Origin: Cauispirillum nitrogeniifigens
Lineage (GTDB): Bacteria > Pseudomonadota > Alphaproteobacteria > Rhodospirillales > Rhodospirillaceae
Direction of reading: 5' to 3'
Assembly (NCBI RefSeq): GCF_049800675.1
Contig: NZ_JBLOOT010000002.1
Location: 62,001-126,000, forward strand
Length of the DNA: 64,000 nucleotides
Made by a program: the position numbers and the translations under genes. The notes under the pieces are model-generated. The model was not told the origin of the DNA and searched no databases. It saw nothing but the letters and a program-made list of their open reading frames with translations. Shown piece after piece: positions 8,439 to 18,119 of this stretch (its first letter is position 1; each line of letters begins with the position of its first letter).

Positions 8439-9185
8439 TCAGATCACCTTCGCTTCGTTCTTCAGCTTGCTCACCAGTTCGGCCACGTCGGCCACCTTGA
8501 CGCCGGCCTGGCGGGTCGGCGGCTCGGTCACCTTCAGCGTGGTCAGGCGGGGGGCCGCGTCGACGCCCAGGTCAGCCGGGCTGACGGTGTCGATGGGCTT
8601 CTTCTTCGCCTTCATGATGTTGGGCAGCGAAGCGTAGCGGGGGGTGTTCAGGCGCAGGTCGGTGGTGACCACCGCCGGCAGCGTGAGCGCCACCGTCTCC
8701 AGGCCGCCGTCGATCTCGCGCGTCACCGTGACGCTGTCGGCCAGCTCGACCTTGGAGGCGAAGGTGCCCTGCGGCCAGCCCAGCAGCGCGGCGAGCATCT
8801 GGCCGGTCTGGTTGCTGTCGTCGTCGATGGCCTGCTTGCCCAGGATCACCACGTCGGGCTTTTCCTTGTCGACCAGCGCCTTGAGCATCTTGGCGACGGC
8901 CAGGGGCTGCAACTCGACGTCGGTCTGCACCAGGATGCCGCGGTCGGCGCCCATGGCCAGGGCGGTGCGCAGGGTTTCCTGGCACTGCGCGACACCCATG
9001 GACACGGCGACGATCTCGGTCGCCTTGCCGGCTTCCTTGAGGCGCACGGCTTCTTCGACGGCGATCTCGTCGAAGGGGTTCATGGACATCTTGACGTTGG
9101 CCGTTTCGACCCCCGTATTGTCCGATTTCACGCGGATCTTGACGTTGTAGTCCACGACCCGCTTGACGGCGACCAGAATCTTCAT
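8439..9185 (-). CDS. etfB: Electron transfer flavoprotein beta subunit
   Basis: AMP-binding small subunit of ETF, 248 residues. The start MKILVAVKRVVDYNVKIRV and the NPFDEIAVEEAVRLKEAG motif are typical, as is the VILGKQAIDDDSNQTGQ segment. First gene of the etfB-etfA-hbdA group. A dyad at 9334-9347 about 150 nt upstream resembles the binding site of LiuR-type regulators (separate entry), which would fit control by branched-chain amino acid or fatty acid breakdown. Confidence 0.97.
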   Translation of the reverse strand: MKILVAVKRVVDYNVKIRVKSDNTGVETANVKMSMNPFDEIAVEEAVRLKEAGKATEIVAVSMGVAQCQETLRTALAMGADRGILVQTDVELQPLAVAKMLKALVDKEKPDVVILGKQAIDDDSNQTGQMLAALLGWPQGTFASKVELADSVTVTREIDGGLETVALTLPAVVTTDLRLNTPRYASLPNIMKAKKKPIDTVSPADLGVDAAPRLTTLKVTEPPTRQAGVKVADVAELVSKLKNEAKVI

Positions 9186-9331
9186 CGGTTTCCGTATCCT
9201 GTTCTTGGTCTTTGCGCTTGCTTCAGGCGGTCATCTGCCGCGCGCTTTCCCTTGCTGCGCTGCAAAATAAGCCCTTCGCGCCAGGGAGTCAACGAAGCCT
9301 CCATGACACATTGCGGTCAAGGAAGCGGCAA

Positions 9332-9349
9332 GGTGACGTTTACGTCAAC
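9332..9349. promoter_or_regulatory. Dyad operator candidate upstream of etfBA (LiuR-like)
   Basis: The sequence GGTGACGTTTACGTCAAC contains a perfect 6-bp dyad TGACGT-TT-ACGTCA in the 201-nt gap between etfB and the adenosyltransferase gene. On the minus strand it reads GTTGACGTAAACGTCACC, resembling the ACGT-containing palindrome described for the MerR-family regulator LiuR, whose regulons often include etfBA. It stands next to an AT-rich stretch that could hold the promoter. The assignment is by pattern only; no liuR gene is in the window. Confidence 0.5.
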
Positions 9350-9386
9350 TTTTTTCGTCTTTTCGGCGCGTCACGAGGCCAAACCT

Positions 9387-9983
9387 CTAACCGGCCGCGT
9401 CCCGCGTCGCCCCCGGCACCCACAGCACATCGTCGGCGCCGTTGGCGTTCAGCACGCGGGCCAGCACGAACAGATGGTCCGACAGGCGGTTGACGTAGGC
9501 CAGGGCTAAGGGGTTGACGACCTCCTCCCCGGCCAGGGCGGCGATCAGCCGTTCGGCGCGGCGCACCACCGTGCGGGCATGGTGGAGGTGGGCGCTGGCG
9601 GCGCTGCCGCCGGGCAGGATGAAGGAGTTGAGGGGCGCCAGGGCGGCGTTGAGGCTGTCGATCTCGGCCTCCAGGCGGTCGACCTGGCCTTGCGTCACGC
9701 GCAGGGCCTGGCCCGGCGCCTCGTCGGCCTTGGCCGGGGTGCACAGATCGGCGCCGAGGTCGAACAGGTCGTTCTGGATGCGCGCCAGCAGGGCGTCGGC
9801 CGGAACGCCGCCCGCCGGAACGTCCCCCGTGTGCAGGCGGGCCAGGCCGATGACGGCGTTGGCCTCGTCCACCGTGCCGTAGGCGTCGACCCGCAGGGCG
9901 TTCTTGGGCACCCGCGCCCCGTCGCCGAGCGAAGTCTTCCCCGTGTCGCCGCCGCGGGTGTAGATGCGCGTCAGTCTGACCAT
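9387..9983 (-). CDS. PduO-type cob(I)alamin adenosyltransferase
   Basis: Transfers the adenosyl group of ATP to cob(I)alamin to give coenzyme B12. The 198-residue product starts MVRLTRIYTRGGDTGKTSLGDG, the ATP-binding motif of the PduO family, followed by VDAYGTVDEANAVIG and the C-terminal RTVVRRAERL and VNRLSDHLFVLAR helices. It is divergent from lptG and lies downstream of nothing on its strand. A corrinoid-synthesis gene, cbiB, is at 28.3 kb, so the cell makes or salvages B12. No cobalamin riboswitch was recognised upstream. Confidence 0.94.
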   Translation of the reverse strand: MVRLTRIYTRGGDTGKTSLGDGARVPKNALRVDAYGTVDEANAVIGLARLHTGDVPAGGVPADALLARIQNDLFDLGADLCTPAKADEAPGQALRVTQGQVDRLEAEIDSLNAALAPLNSFILPGGSAASAHLHHARTVVRRAERLIAALAGEEVVNPLALAYVNRLSDHLFVLARVLNANGADDVLWVPGATRDAAG

Positions 9984-10101
9984 GTTGCCTCCCGTGGGAT
10001 GGAAAAAGCGCTGGGCGATGCTATACAGGCACCCCATGTTTAGCGTGCCGGCGCGACGCCGTCACGCGAGTCGGCCGCCGCCGGAGAGAGAAGACCCGCC
10101 C

Positions 10102-11211
10102 GTGTTCCGCCTGTACGTCACGCTGTCGGCCTATATCAGCCGCCATGTCCTCATGGCGCTGCTGGCGACGCTGCTCGTCATCATGGGGCTGATCCTGCTG
10201 CTGGACTTCATCGAACTGATGCGCCGCGCCGCCGGCAGTCCGGGGGCCGAGGTCGGCGTGCTGCTGAAGATGGCGCTGTTCAAGCTGCCGCAGATGGTCC
10301 AGCAACTGCTGCCGTTCGCCGTACTGATCGGCGGCATGGTCGCCCTGTGGCGCCTGAGCCGCAGCCACGAACTGGTGGTGATGCGCTCGGCCGGGGTGTC
10401 GGTGTGGCAGTTCCTGGGGCCGGCGATGCTGGTGGTGGGGCTGCTGGGCGTGTTCAACGTCACCGTGTTCAACCCGGTGGCCGCCGCGCTGTACAAGTCC
10501 TATCAGCGGCTGGAGGACAGCGTCATCCTGCGCCAGCCGGGCACCTTCAACATCTCCGAGAGCGGCCTGTGGCTGCGCGAGGCGCGGCCCGAGGGCGGGC
10601 ATACGGTGGTGCACGCCGGCCACGTCCGCCAGGACGGCTTCCAGCTCGACATGCGCGACCTGTCGTTCATCGCCGTCGACCAGGGCGAGCGCTTCGCCCA
10701 GCGCATCGACGCCCGCCTGGGCACCCTGGAGGAGGGCCGCTTCCGCCTTCAGGACGTGTGGATCATGGAGCCCGGCCAGCCCGGCCGCCACCTGCCGATG
10801 ATGGCCCTGCCGACCACCCTGACCCTCGGCCGGGTGCAGGAGAACTTCGCCAGCCCCGAGACCATTTCCTTCTGGGAACTGCCCCAGTTCATCCGCTTTT
10901 TCGAGGCGGCGGGCTTTTCAGCCCAGTCGCACCGCCTGCACTGGCACAGCCTGATCGCCTCGCCGCTGCTGCTGTGCGCCATGGTGCTGATGGCCGCCGT
11001 CTTCTCGGTCAGCCCCAACCAGCGCTCCGGCAAAGGATTCTCCCGCGTCGTCGGCGGCGTCGGGGCCGGCTTCCTGCTGTATTTCTTCACCCGCCTGACC
11101 CTCGCCCTGGGGCTGTCGAACACCCTGCCGCCGTGGCTGGCGGCGTGGAGCCCGACGCTGATCACCCTGATGCTGGGAACGGCCATCCTGCTACACCTGG
11201 AAGATGGCTGA
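10102..11211 (+). CDS. lptG: LptF/LptG-family LPS export permease
   Basis: Inner-membrane permease of the LptB2FG ABC transporter that extracts LPS and feeds it to LptC/LptA. The 369-residue product has the YjgP/YjgQ layout: three N-terminal membrane helices (first LSAYISRHVLMALLATLLV), a large periplasmic beta-jellyroll (about residues 125-265) and three C-terminal helices. A GTG start at 10102 is preceded by GGAGAGAAG at 10082-10090; the longer frame upstream is not membrane-like. The next gene overlaps its end by 8 nt. Normally lptF and lptG are adjacent; only one is seen here, so the partner must lie elsewhere. Confidence 0.88.
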   Translation: MFRLYVTLSAYISRHVLMALLATLLVIMGLILLLDFIELMRRAAGSPGAEVGVLLKMALFKLPQMVQQLLPFAVLIGGMVALWRLSRSHELVVMRSAGVSVWQFLGPAMLVVGLLGVFNVTVFNPVAAALYKSYQRLEDSVILRQPGTFNISESGLWLREARPEGGHTVVHAGHVRQDGFQLDMRDLSFIAVDQGERFAQRIDARLGTLEEGRFRLQDVWIMEPGQPGRHLPMMALPTTLTLGRVQENFASPETISFWELPQFIRFFEAAGFSAQSHRLHWHSLIASPLLLCAMVLMAAVFSVSPNQRSGKGFSRVVGGVGAGFLLYFFTRLTLALGLSNTLPPWLAAWSPTLITLMLGTAILLHLEDG

Positions 11212-12673
11212 CACCTCCCCCGCCTCCACCTCCGCGTTCCGCCTGACCCTGCTGGCCGTCGCCGCCCTGACCGCGTGGCGCGTCGCCGTGCTGTTCGGCT
11301 CGCCCATCGACCTGTCCTTCGACGAGGCGCAGTACTGGGGCTGGGCGCAGGCCCCGGCGTTCGGCTACTTCTCCAAGCCGCCCATGGTGGCCTGGGTCAT
11401 CTGGCTGACCACCGCCATCGGCGGCGATGGCGAGCCGTGGGTACGCCTGGGGTCGACGCTGGCCCACGGCGGCACGGCGCTGGCCCTGTTCCTGGTCGGC
11501 CGGGCGCTGTTCGATGCCCGCGTCGGGATGTGGACGGCGCTGGCCTATGCCACCCTGCCGGCGGTGTCGCTGTCGGCGCTGCTGATCTCCACTGACCCGT
11601 TCCTGCTGCTGTTCTGGGCCCTGGCCCTGCACGCCTACGTCACCGCCCTGCGCGGGAATGGGCTGGGCTGGTGGACGCTGCTGGGGCTGTGGATCGGCCT
11701 GGGGCTGCTGTCGAAGTACGCCATGGTGTTCTTCATCGTCGGCATGGTCCTGCACCTGGCGTGGTCGGCCGCCGACCGCCCCTGGCTGCGGCGGGCCGGG
11801 CCGTGGCTGGCCGTCGCCCTGGGCATCGTCGTCTACCTGCCGAACCTGTGGTGGAACCGCACCCACGGCTTTGCCAGCTACCGCCACACCGGCGAGAACG
11901 CCAACCTCAAGTCCGAGCTGTTCAATCCCGGCGAACTGGCGGAGTTCCTCGGCGCCCAGTTCGGCGTCTTCGGGCCGTTGCTGTTCGCCGCCCTGCTGGT
12001 GCTGATCGTCGCACGCTTCGTGCCGGCGATGCGCGATGGCCGCCTGCGCCTGCTGATGAGCTTCACCCTGCCGGTGCTGGGCCTGATCACCGCCCAGGCG
12101 TTCCTGTCGCGGGCCAACGCCAACTGGGCGGCCACGGCCTATGTCGCCGCCACGCCGCTGGTGGTCGGCTGGCTGTGGGAGAAGGGCCGCTGGCGCCGCG
12201 TCATCCATGCCTCGGTCGCGCTGCACCTGCTGGCCGCCGGCGTCGCCTACAACCTGGACACCGTGCAGCGGCTCACCGGGCTGAGCAGCGGCGTGCTCAG
12301 GAAGATGCAGGGCTGGGACGCCCTGGGCGAGCAACTGCGTGCCGCCAGGGCCGCTCACCCGGAGCTGACCCTGCTGTTCGACGACCGCAAGCTGATGGCG
12401 TCGATGCTCTACTACGCCCGCCCGGTGGTGTTCGACGCCGTGATGTTCCGCCAGAGCCCCGGCATCCAGAACCACTACGAGCTGACCACCACCCTGGCCG
12501 GGCGCGAGGGGCAGGACTTCCTGCTGGTGGCGCGCGGCGACGACACGCCGGTGCGCGGCGCCTTCGACAGCATCGAGCCGGCCGGGACGCTGCACGTCCA
12601 GGTCACTCCCACCCACGCGCTGGACGCCCGCCTGTACGTCGTGCGGGGCTACAAGGGACACGCCTACCCATGA
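11204..12673 (+). CDS. GT39-family membrane glycosyltransferase
   Basis: Second GT39/ArnT-like enzyme in the window, 489 residues with roughly eleven hydrophobic helices. The first periplasmic loop has the acidic motif FDEAQYW and the downstream YFSKPPMVAW segment, which places it in a different subfamily from the 4.8-6.4 kb enzyme (DRDEARF). It begins inside the end of lptG and ends in an ATGA overlap with the following PAP2 phosphatase, so the three are co-translated. Coupling to lptG suggests modification of LPS or lipid A at the periplasmic face before or during export; the donor and acceptor are not known. Confidence 0.85.
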   Translation: MADTSPASTSAFRLTLLAVAALTAWRVAVLFGSPIDLSFDEAQYWGWAQAPAFGYFSKPPMVAWVIWLTTAIGGDGEPWVRLGSTLAHGGTALALFLVGRALFDARVGMWTALAYATLPAVSLSALLISTDPFLLLFWALALHAYVTALRGNGLGWWTLLGLWIGLGLLSKYAMVFFIVGMVLHLAWSAADRPWLRRAGPWLAVALGIVVYLPNLWWNRTHGFASYRHTGENANLKSELFNPGELAEFLGAQFGVFGPLLFAALLVLIVARFVPAMRDGRLRLLMSFTLPVLGLITAQAFLSRANANWAATAYVAATPLVVGWLWEKGRWRRVIHASVALHLLAAGVAYNLDTVQRLTGLSSGVLRKMQGWDALGEQLRAARAAHPELTLLFDDRKLMASMLYYARPVVFDAVMFRQSPGIQNHYELTTTLAGREGQDFLLVARGDDTPVRGAFDSIEPAGTLHVQVTPTHALDARLYVVRGYKGHAYP

Positions 12674-13386
12674 TCCTGGAACGCTTCGTCGCCGCCGCCG
12701 GACAGTCCTTCCGCCGCCACTGGATGGCGTGGCTGATCGGCTCCCTGCTGGCCTTCCTGTTTTTCCCCGCCATCGACCTGACCGTGAGCGGCTGGTTCTG
12801 GGATGCCGGTGGCGGCTGGGTGTACAAGGACGGCTTCCTGCTGGAGTTCGTGCGCAAGGGCCTGCCCACCGTCATCGTCGGCGGCGTGGTGTTCATGCTG
12901 GTCCTCTACGCCGCCGGGCTGGTGTTCAAGCAGCGCTTCCTGGGCATCGACGGCTGGATCGCGCTCTATGTCGTGCTGACCCTGGCGGTGGGGCCGGGGG
13001 TCATCGTCAACGGCGTGTTCAAGGACAACTGGGGCCGCGCCCGGCCCAGCCAGATCACCGAGTTCGGCGGCCAGGCGATCTACACCCCGCCGTTCATGGT
13101 CACCGACCAGTGCGCCACCAACTGCTCCTTCGTCTCCGGGCACGGGGCCCTGGGCTTCTGGCTGGTCACGCTGGCCTTCCTGGTGCCCGCCCCATGGCGC
13201 GGCCGGGCCATCCTCGGCGCCCTGACCTGCGGCTCGCTGGTGGCCATCGTGCGCATCATGCAGGGCGGCCACTTCCTGTCCGACACCCTCTACAGCGCCA
13301 CCGTCACCATCCTGGTCAGCTGGGCGATGTGGCGGGCCATGTTCGGCGGCCGCGAAACGCCCCACGGAACAAAGGACTTTTCCTGA
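12670..13386 (+). CDS. PAP2-family membrane phosphatase (LpxE-like candidate)
   Basis: Membrane phosphatase of 238 residues with PAP2 motifs KDNWGRARP (KX6RP), SFVSGHGALGFW (usually PSGH, here VSGH) and RIMQGGHFLSD (RX5HX3D). The GRARP form and the long loop between the first two motifs resemble lipid A phosphatases such as LpxE. It is translationally coupled to the GT39 gene and lies behind lptG, so a lipid A phosphate is a reasonable but unproven substrate. The proline-to-valine change in the second motif is unusual and could affect activity. Confidence 0.82.
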   Translation: MILERFVAAAGQSFRRHWMAWLIGSLLAFLFFPAIDLTVSGWFWDAGGGWVYKDGFLLEFVRKGLPTVIVGGVVFMLVLYAAGLVFKQRFLGIDGWIALYVVLTLAVGPGVIVNGVFKDNWGRARPSQITEFGGQAIYTPPFMVTDQCATNCSFVSGHGALGFWLVTLAFLVPAPWRGRAILGALTCGSLVAIVRIMQGGHFLSDTLYSATVTILVSWAMWRAMFGGRETPHGTKDFS

Positions 13387-13413
13387 GGCCGGAGCGCGCT
13401 TATATGTCGCGCC

Positions 13414-14580
13414 ATGACCACGACATCGTGCAGCACCCCGGCCGCGCCGTCCTCCGACGCTGCGGCCGACCCGCGTGAGAACCTGATCGGCCTGTCCCGC
13501 GAGGAGCTGGGCGAGCGCTTCGCCGCGCTCGGCGAGAAGTCCTTCCGCGTGAAACAGGTGTGGTCGTGGCTGTACTGCCACGGCGTCACCGACTTCGACG
13601 CCATGACCAACCTGTCCAAGGACTTCCGCCACAAGCTGCGGGACCACTTCCGCATCGCCCGCCCGGTGGTCAGCCGCGAGCAGACCTCCAGCGACGGCAC
13701 CCGCAAGTGGCTGCTGCGCTTCTCCGATGGTAACGAGGCCGAAACGGTCTACATCCCCGACGATGACCGGGGCGCCGTATGCGTGTCGACCCAGGTCGGC
13801 TGCACCCTGACCTGCCGCTTCTGCCACACCGGCACCCAGATGCTGGTGCGCAACCTGGGCGCGGCCGAGATCGCCGGCCAGTTCATGGTGGCGCGCGACA
13901 GCTATGGCGAGTGGCCGACCCCCAACGAAACCGGGCGCCTGCTGTCCAACGTCGTGGTCATGGGCATGGGCGAGCCGCTGTTCAACTACGACGACACGGT
14001 CAAGGCCCTGGGCATCCTCATCGATCCCGACGGCATCGCCCTGTCGCGCCGCCGCGTCACCCTGTCGACCTCGGGCGTGGTGCCGCGCATGTACGACCTG
14101 GGGCGCGACCTGCCGGTGAACCTGGCGGTGTCCCTGCACGCCGCCACCGACGCCATCCGCGACGAGATCATGCCGATCAACAAGAAGTGGCCGCTCAAGG
14201 AGCTGATGAAGGCCTGCCGGGAATACCCCGGCGCCTCCAACGCCCGGCGGATCACCTTCGAATACGTCATGCTCAAGGGCATCAACGACAGCGACGCCGA
14301 CGCCCGCGCCCTGGCCAAGCTGGTCAAGGGCATCCCCTGCAAGTTCAATCTGCTGCCATTCAACAAGTGGCCGGGGGCGCCGTTCGAATGCTCCGACTGG
14401 GAGCGCATCGAACGCTTCGCCGACATCCTGGCCGCCGCCGGTTACTCCGCCCCCATCCGCGTGCCGCGCGGCCGCGACATCCTCGCCGCCTGCGGCCAGC
14501 TCAAGTCCGAAAGCCTGCGCGAACGCCTGAAGGAAGCCCAGGCCCGCCAGGCGGCGGAGGCTGAAGGGGCGGCGCAGTAA
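13414..14580 (+). CDS. rlmN: 23S rRNA (adenine2503-C2)-methyltransferase RlmN
   Basis: Radical-SAM enzyme that methylates C2 of A2503 in 23S rRNA (and A37 in some tRNAs), 388 residues. The N-terminal helical domain (LSREELGERF...KQVWSWLY) is followed by the [4Fe-4S]-binding CTLTCRFC motif (CX3CX2C) near residue 130, the GMGEPLFNYD motif, and the terminal segment RGRDILAACGQL that holds the methyl-carrying cysteine. Only a 27-nt gap separates it from the upstream PAP2 gene. Its 3' side is occupied by the 163-bp repeat. Confidence 0.97.
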   Translation: MTTTSCSTPAAPSSDAAADPRENLIGLSREELGERFAALGEKSFRVKQVWSWLYCHGVTDFDAMTNLSKDFRHKLRDHFRIARPVVSREQTSSDGTRKWLLRFSDGNEAETVYIPDDDRGAVCVSTQVGCTLTCRFCHTGTQMLVRNLGAAEIAGQFMVARDSYGEWPTPNETGRLLSNVVVMGMGEPLFNYDDTVKALGILIDPDGIALSRRRVTLSTSGVVPRMYDLGRDLPVNLAVSLHAATDAIRDEIMPINKKWPLKELMKACREYPGASNARRITFEYVMLKGINDSDADARALAKLVKGIPCKFNLLPFNKWPGAPFECSDWERIERFADILAAAGYSAPIRVPRGRDILAACGQLKSESLRERLKEAQARQAAEAEGAAQ

Positions 14581-14587
14581 GGGGTTC

Positions 14588-14750
14588 ATCGCGGAATTCT
14601 GGGGACTGGTTGAACCACCAAGACACCAAGCCACCAAGGGAGCGGAGGAAGCGGCGCCGCAGGCGGAAAACACCCGGTTTTGGGTCGTTCTGCGCTGCGC
14701 GCGCGGGCTTGAATCCTTTGTGTCTTGGTGCCTTGGTGGTCCAAATCGCC
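14588..14750. repeat. 163-bp dispersed repeat with inverted arms, copy 1
   Basis: This segment is the same length as 34691-34853 and differs from it at about 10 positions (roughly 94 percent identity, counted by eye, no indels). Left arm 14610-14640 and right arm 14714-14744 are imperfect inverted repeats built from a CACCAAG/CTTGGTG unit, with a 73-nt centre rich in GCGC. It lies between the convergent genes rlmN and acs. No transposase or coding function is evident. It may be a MITE-like or REP-like element, or act as a bidirectional terminator. Confidence 0.8.
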
Positions 14751-14789
14751 CCTCGGAACCCTCGGGTTTCCCGGTGTTCCGTGATGAAC

Positions 14790-14821
14790 CAAAAAGGGCG
14801 GAGGCTTGCGCCTCCGCCCTT
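14790..14821 (-). terminator. Intrinsic terminator of acs
   Basis: A perfect 12-bp stem (14794-14805 with 14810-14821, loop TTGC) lies 24 nt after the acs stop. Read on the minus strand, the stem closes into a run of five U residues. On the plus strand it is followed by a pyrimidine-rich stretch, so it may also stop rlmN transcription. Confidence 0.85.
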
Positions 14822-14845
14822 CTTTCGTGCGCGAACGCGGGAGGC

Positions 14846-16783
<1,938 letters not shown>

Positions 16784-16962
16784 CAAAGTGTCTCCTTAGC
16801 TCGTCCGCTGGCCATCAGGGAATGTCGGGAGGCAGCCTAAGGGTCCGCTCACGGGCGCGTGGTGTAGATCGCGGCCTTGCCCGGGATTCGAACGTTCCCT
16901 CTCCCTCCTCTCCGCCTCTGTCGGGCGGTTCGGGCGCATATTATGGGTTTTGCTGCGGTGTG

Positions 16963-17313
16963 TCACGCACCACCGACAGCCAGATTTCCGTTACGGAAGT
17001 TCACCTCCAGTCGGCGCAGGGATCGGCCCTTGCACGGCCCCCCTTCGCACAGCCCGTCGTCGATGCGGAACACCGCCGCGTGCATGGCGCAGACGATGGT
17101 CTCGCCGGCCGGGTCGAGGAACGTGTCGGGCTTCCAGTTCAGCGCCACGCCCAGGTGCGGGCAGCTGTTGACGTAGGCGCGCACGACGTCGCCCCGCCTG
17201 ACCACGAACACCGCCAGCGGCCCGTCGGGTCCCTCGATCACCGCCTCGCGCGCGCCGGGGTCGGGGAGGGAGTCCAGGGGGAACAGCTCGACCAGGGTGT
17301 CAGGCGCCGACAT
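16963..17313 (-). CDS. Rieske-type [2Fe-2S] ferredoxin-like protein
   Basis: Small soluble Rieske protein of 116 residues with the two cluster motifs CPHLG (CXH) near residue 51 and CAMHAAVF (CXXH) near residue 75, the spacing of Rieske ferredoxins and nitrite-reductase small-subunit-like proteins. There is no signal or membrane segment, so it is cytoplasmic. Its start overlaps the end of the EVE-domain gene by 14 nt. Partner oxygenase or reductase is not in the immediate neighbourhood, so the electron acceptor is unknown. The 179-nt gap to acs (16784-16962) shows no further gene. Confidence 0.85.
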   Translation of the reverse strand: MSAPDTLVELFPLDSLPDPGAREAVIEGPDGPLAVFVVRRGDVVRAYVNSCPHLGVALNWKPDTFLDPAGETIVCAMHAAVFRIDDGLCEGGPCKGRSLRRLEVNFRNGNLAVGGA

Positions 17314-17722
17314 GGTCGAGCCCTCCCAGCGCGCAGATCACCGCCCAGGCCCCGGCGTCGATGGGCACCACCGACAGGCGCGACTGCTTGAGCAGCGCCA
17401 GATGGGCCAGGCGCGGGTCGGCCTTGATCCCGGCCAGCGTCACCGGGCGGGGCAGCGGCGCCACCGCCTTGAAGTCGACGCAGACGAAGCGGCCGGCCGG
17501 ATCGGTGGGGTCGGGATAAGCCTCCCGCACCACCTCCAGCACGCCGACGACGCGCTTCTCGTCCACGGAATGGTAGAAGAAGGCCAGGTCGCCGCACCGC
17601 ATGGCCTTGAGGTTGGCGGCGGCCTGGTGATTGCGCACCCCGTCCCAGCGCTCCACGCCCTTGGCCATGTGGTCGGCGAACGACCAGCAGCCGGGTTCCG
17701 ACTTCACGAGCCAGGTGTTCAT
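17300..17722 (-). CDS. EVE-domain protein
   Basis: A 140-residue protein made almost entirely of an EVE domain (PUA-like fold, related to YTH domains that read modified bases): starts MNTWLVKSEPGCWSF, then the WDGVRNHQAAANLKAM segment, FFYHSV and GVLEVVREAYPDPT. EVE proteins are thought to bind modified nucleobases in RNA or DNA. The second ATG (17722) was chosen because AAGGG lies 6 nt upstream; an ATG two codons earlier is possible. The gene lies just upstream of, and overlaps, the Rieske gene and follows the YciI gene on the same strand. Confidence 0.9.
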   Translation of the reverse strand: MNTWLVKSEPGCWSFADHMAKGVERWDGVRNHQAAANLKAMRCGDLAFFYHSVDEKRVVGVLEVVREAYPDPTDPAGRFVCVDFKAVAPLPRPVTLAGIKADPRLAHLALLKQSRLSVVPIDAGAWAVICALGGLDHVGA

Positions 17723-17794
17723 CCGCATCCCTTCCGGCAGGTTCTCCGGCGGGAAGTGTGTCAGGTCCTGGCGGCCCGGAGCAAGGGGCTGGGG

Positions 17795-18085
17795 CTACAG
17801 GGCGTCGGGAATGACCTTCTTGAACGGCCGGATGGTGACGCTCTCGAACAGGCCGGCCTTGGCGTAGGGGTCGTTCTCCGCCCAGGCCCGCGCGGCGGCC
17901 ATGTCGGGCAGGTCGATGATCAGCAGGGAGCCGACCATGCCCTCGCCGTCCTCGGTCAGCATCGGCCCGCCGACCAGGAACTGGTCCTTGAACGCCCGCG
18001 CGTAGTCCAGGTGGGCCGGGCGGTTTTCGGCCCGCACGTGGGCGTGGCCGGGCTTGTCGACGCAGTAGAGGGAGAACAGCGGCAT
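17795..18085 (-). CDS. YciI family protein
   Basis: A 96-residue single-domain protein of the YciI/YCII family with a ferredoxin-like fold: MPLFSLYCVDKPGH, the RPAHLDY histidine motif, an FLVGGPML strand and a terminal RPFKKV. The family has a His-Asp pair but its enzymatic role in most bacteria is unknown. It lies between gpsA and the EVE gene on the same strand, with 34 nt to gpsA; grouping with gpsA and EVE genes is frequent in alphaproteobacteria. Confidence 0.88.
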   Translation of the reverse strand: MPLFSLYCVDKPGHAHVRAENRPAHLDYARAFKDQFLVGGPMLTEDGEGMVGSLLIIDLPDMAAARAWAENDPYAKAGLFESVTIRPFKKVIPDAL

Positions 18086-18119
18086 GGACGGGCTCCGGTG
18101 TGGGTGGGGTGGGATGGGG

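Noticed and set aside
9984..10101. Cobalamin riboswitch upstream of the adenosyltransferase gene
   Set aside because: The gap to lptG is only 118 nt and lacks the B12-box type sequence; it is too short for the element.
14610..14760. Small open frames inside the 163-bp repeats
   Set aside because: Both copies give short Arg/Lys-rich frames, but these follow from the repeat sequence and lack ribosome sites; the arms and centre explain the conservation.
16870..16900. tRNA-like T-loop (minus strand TTCGAATCCC) upstream of acs
   Set aside because: The loop motif is there, but the flanking bases do not pair into a T-stem and no acceptor, D or anticodon arm can be built around it.
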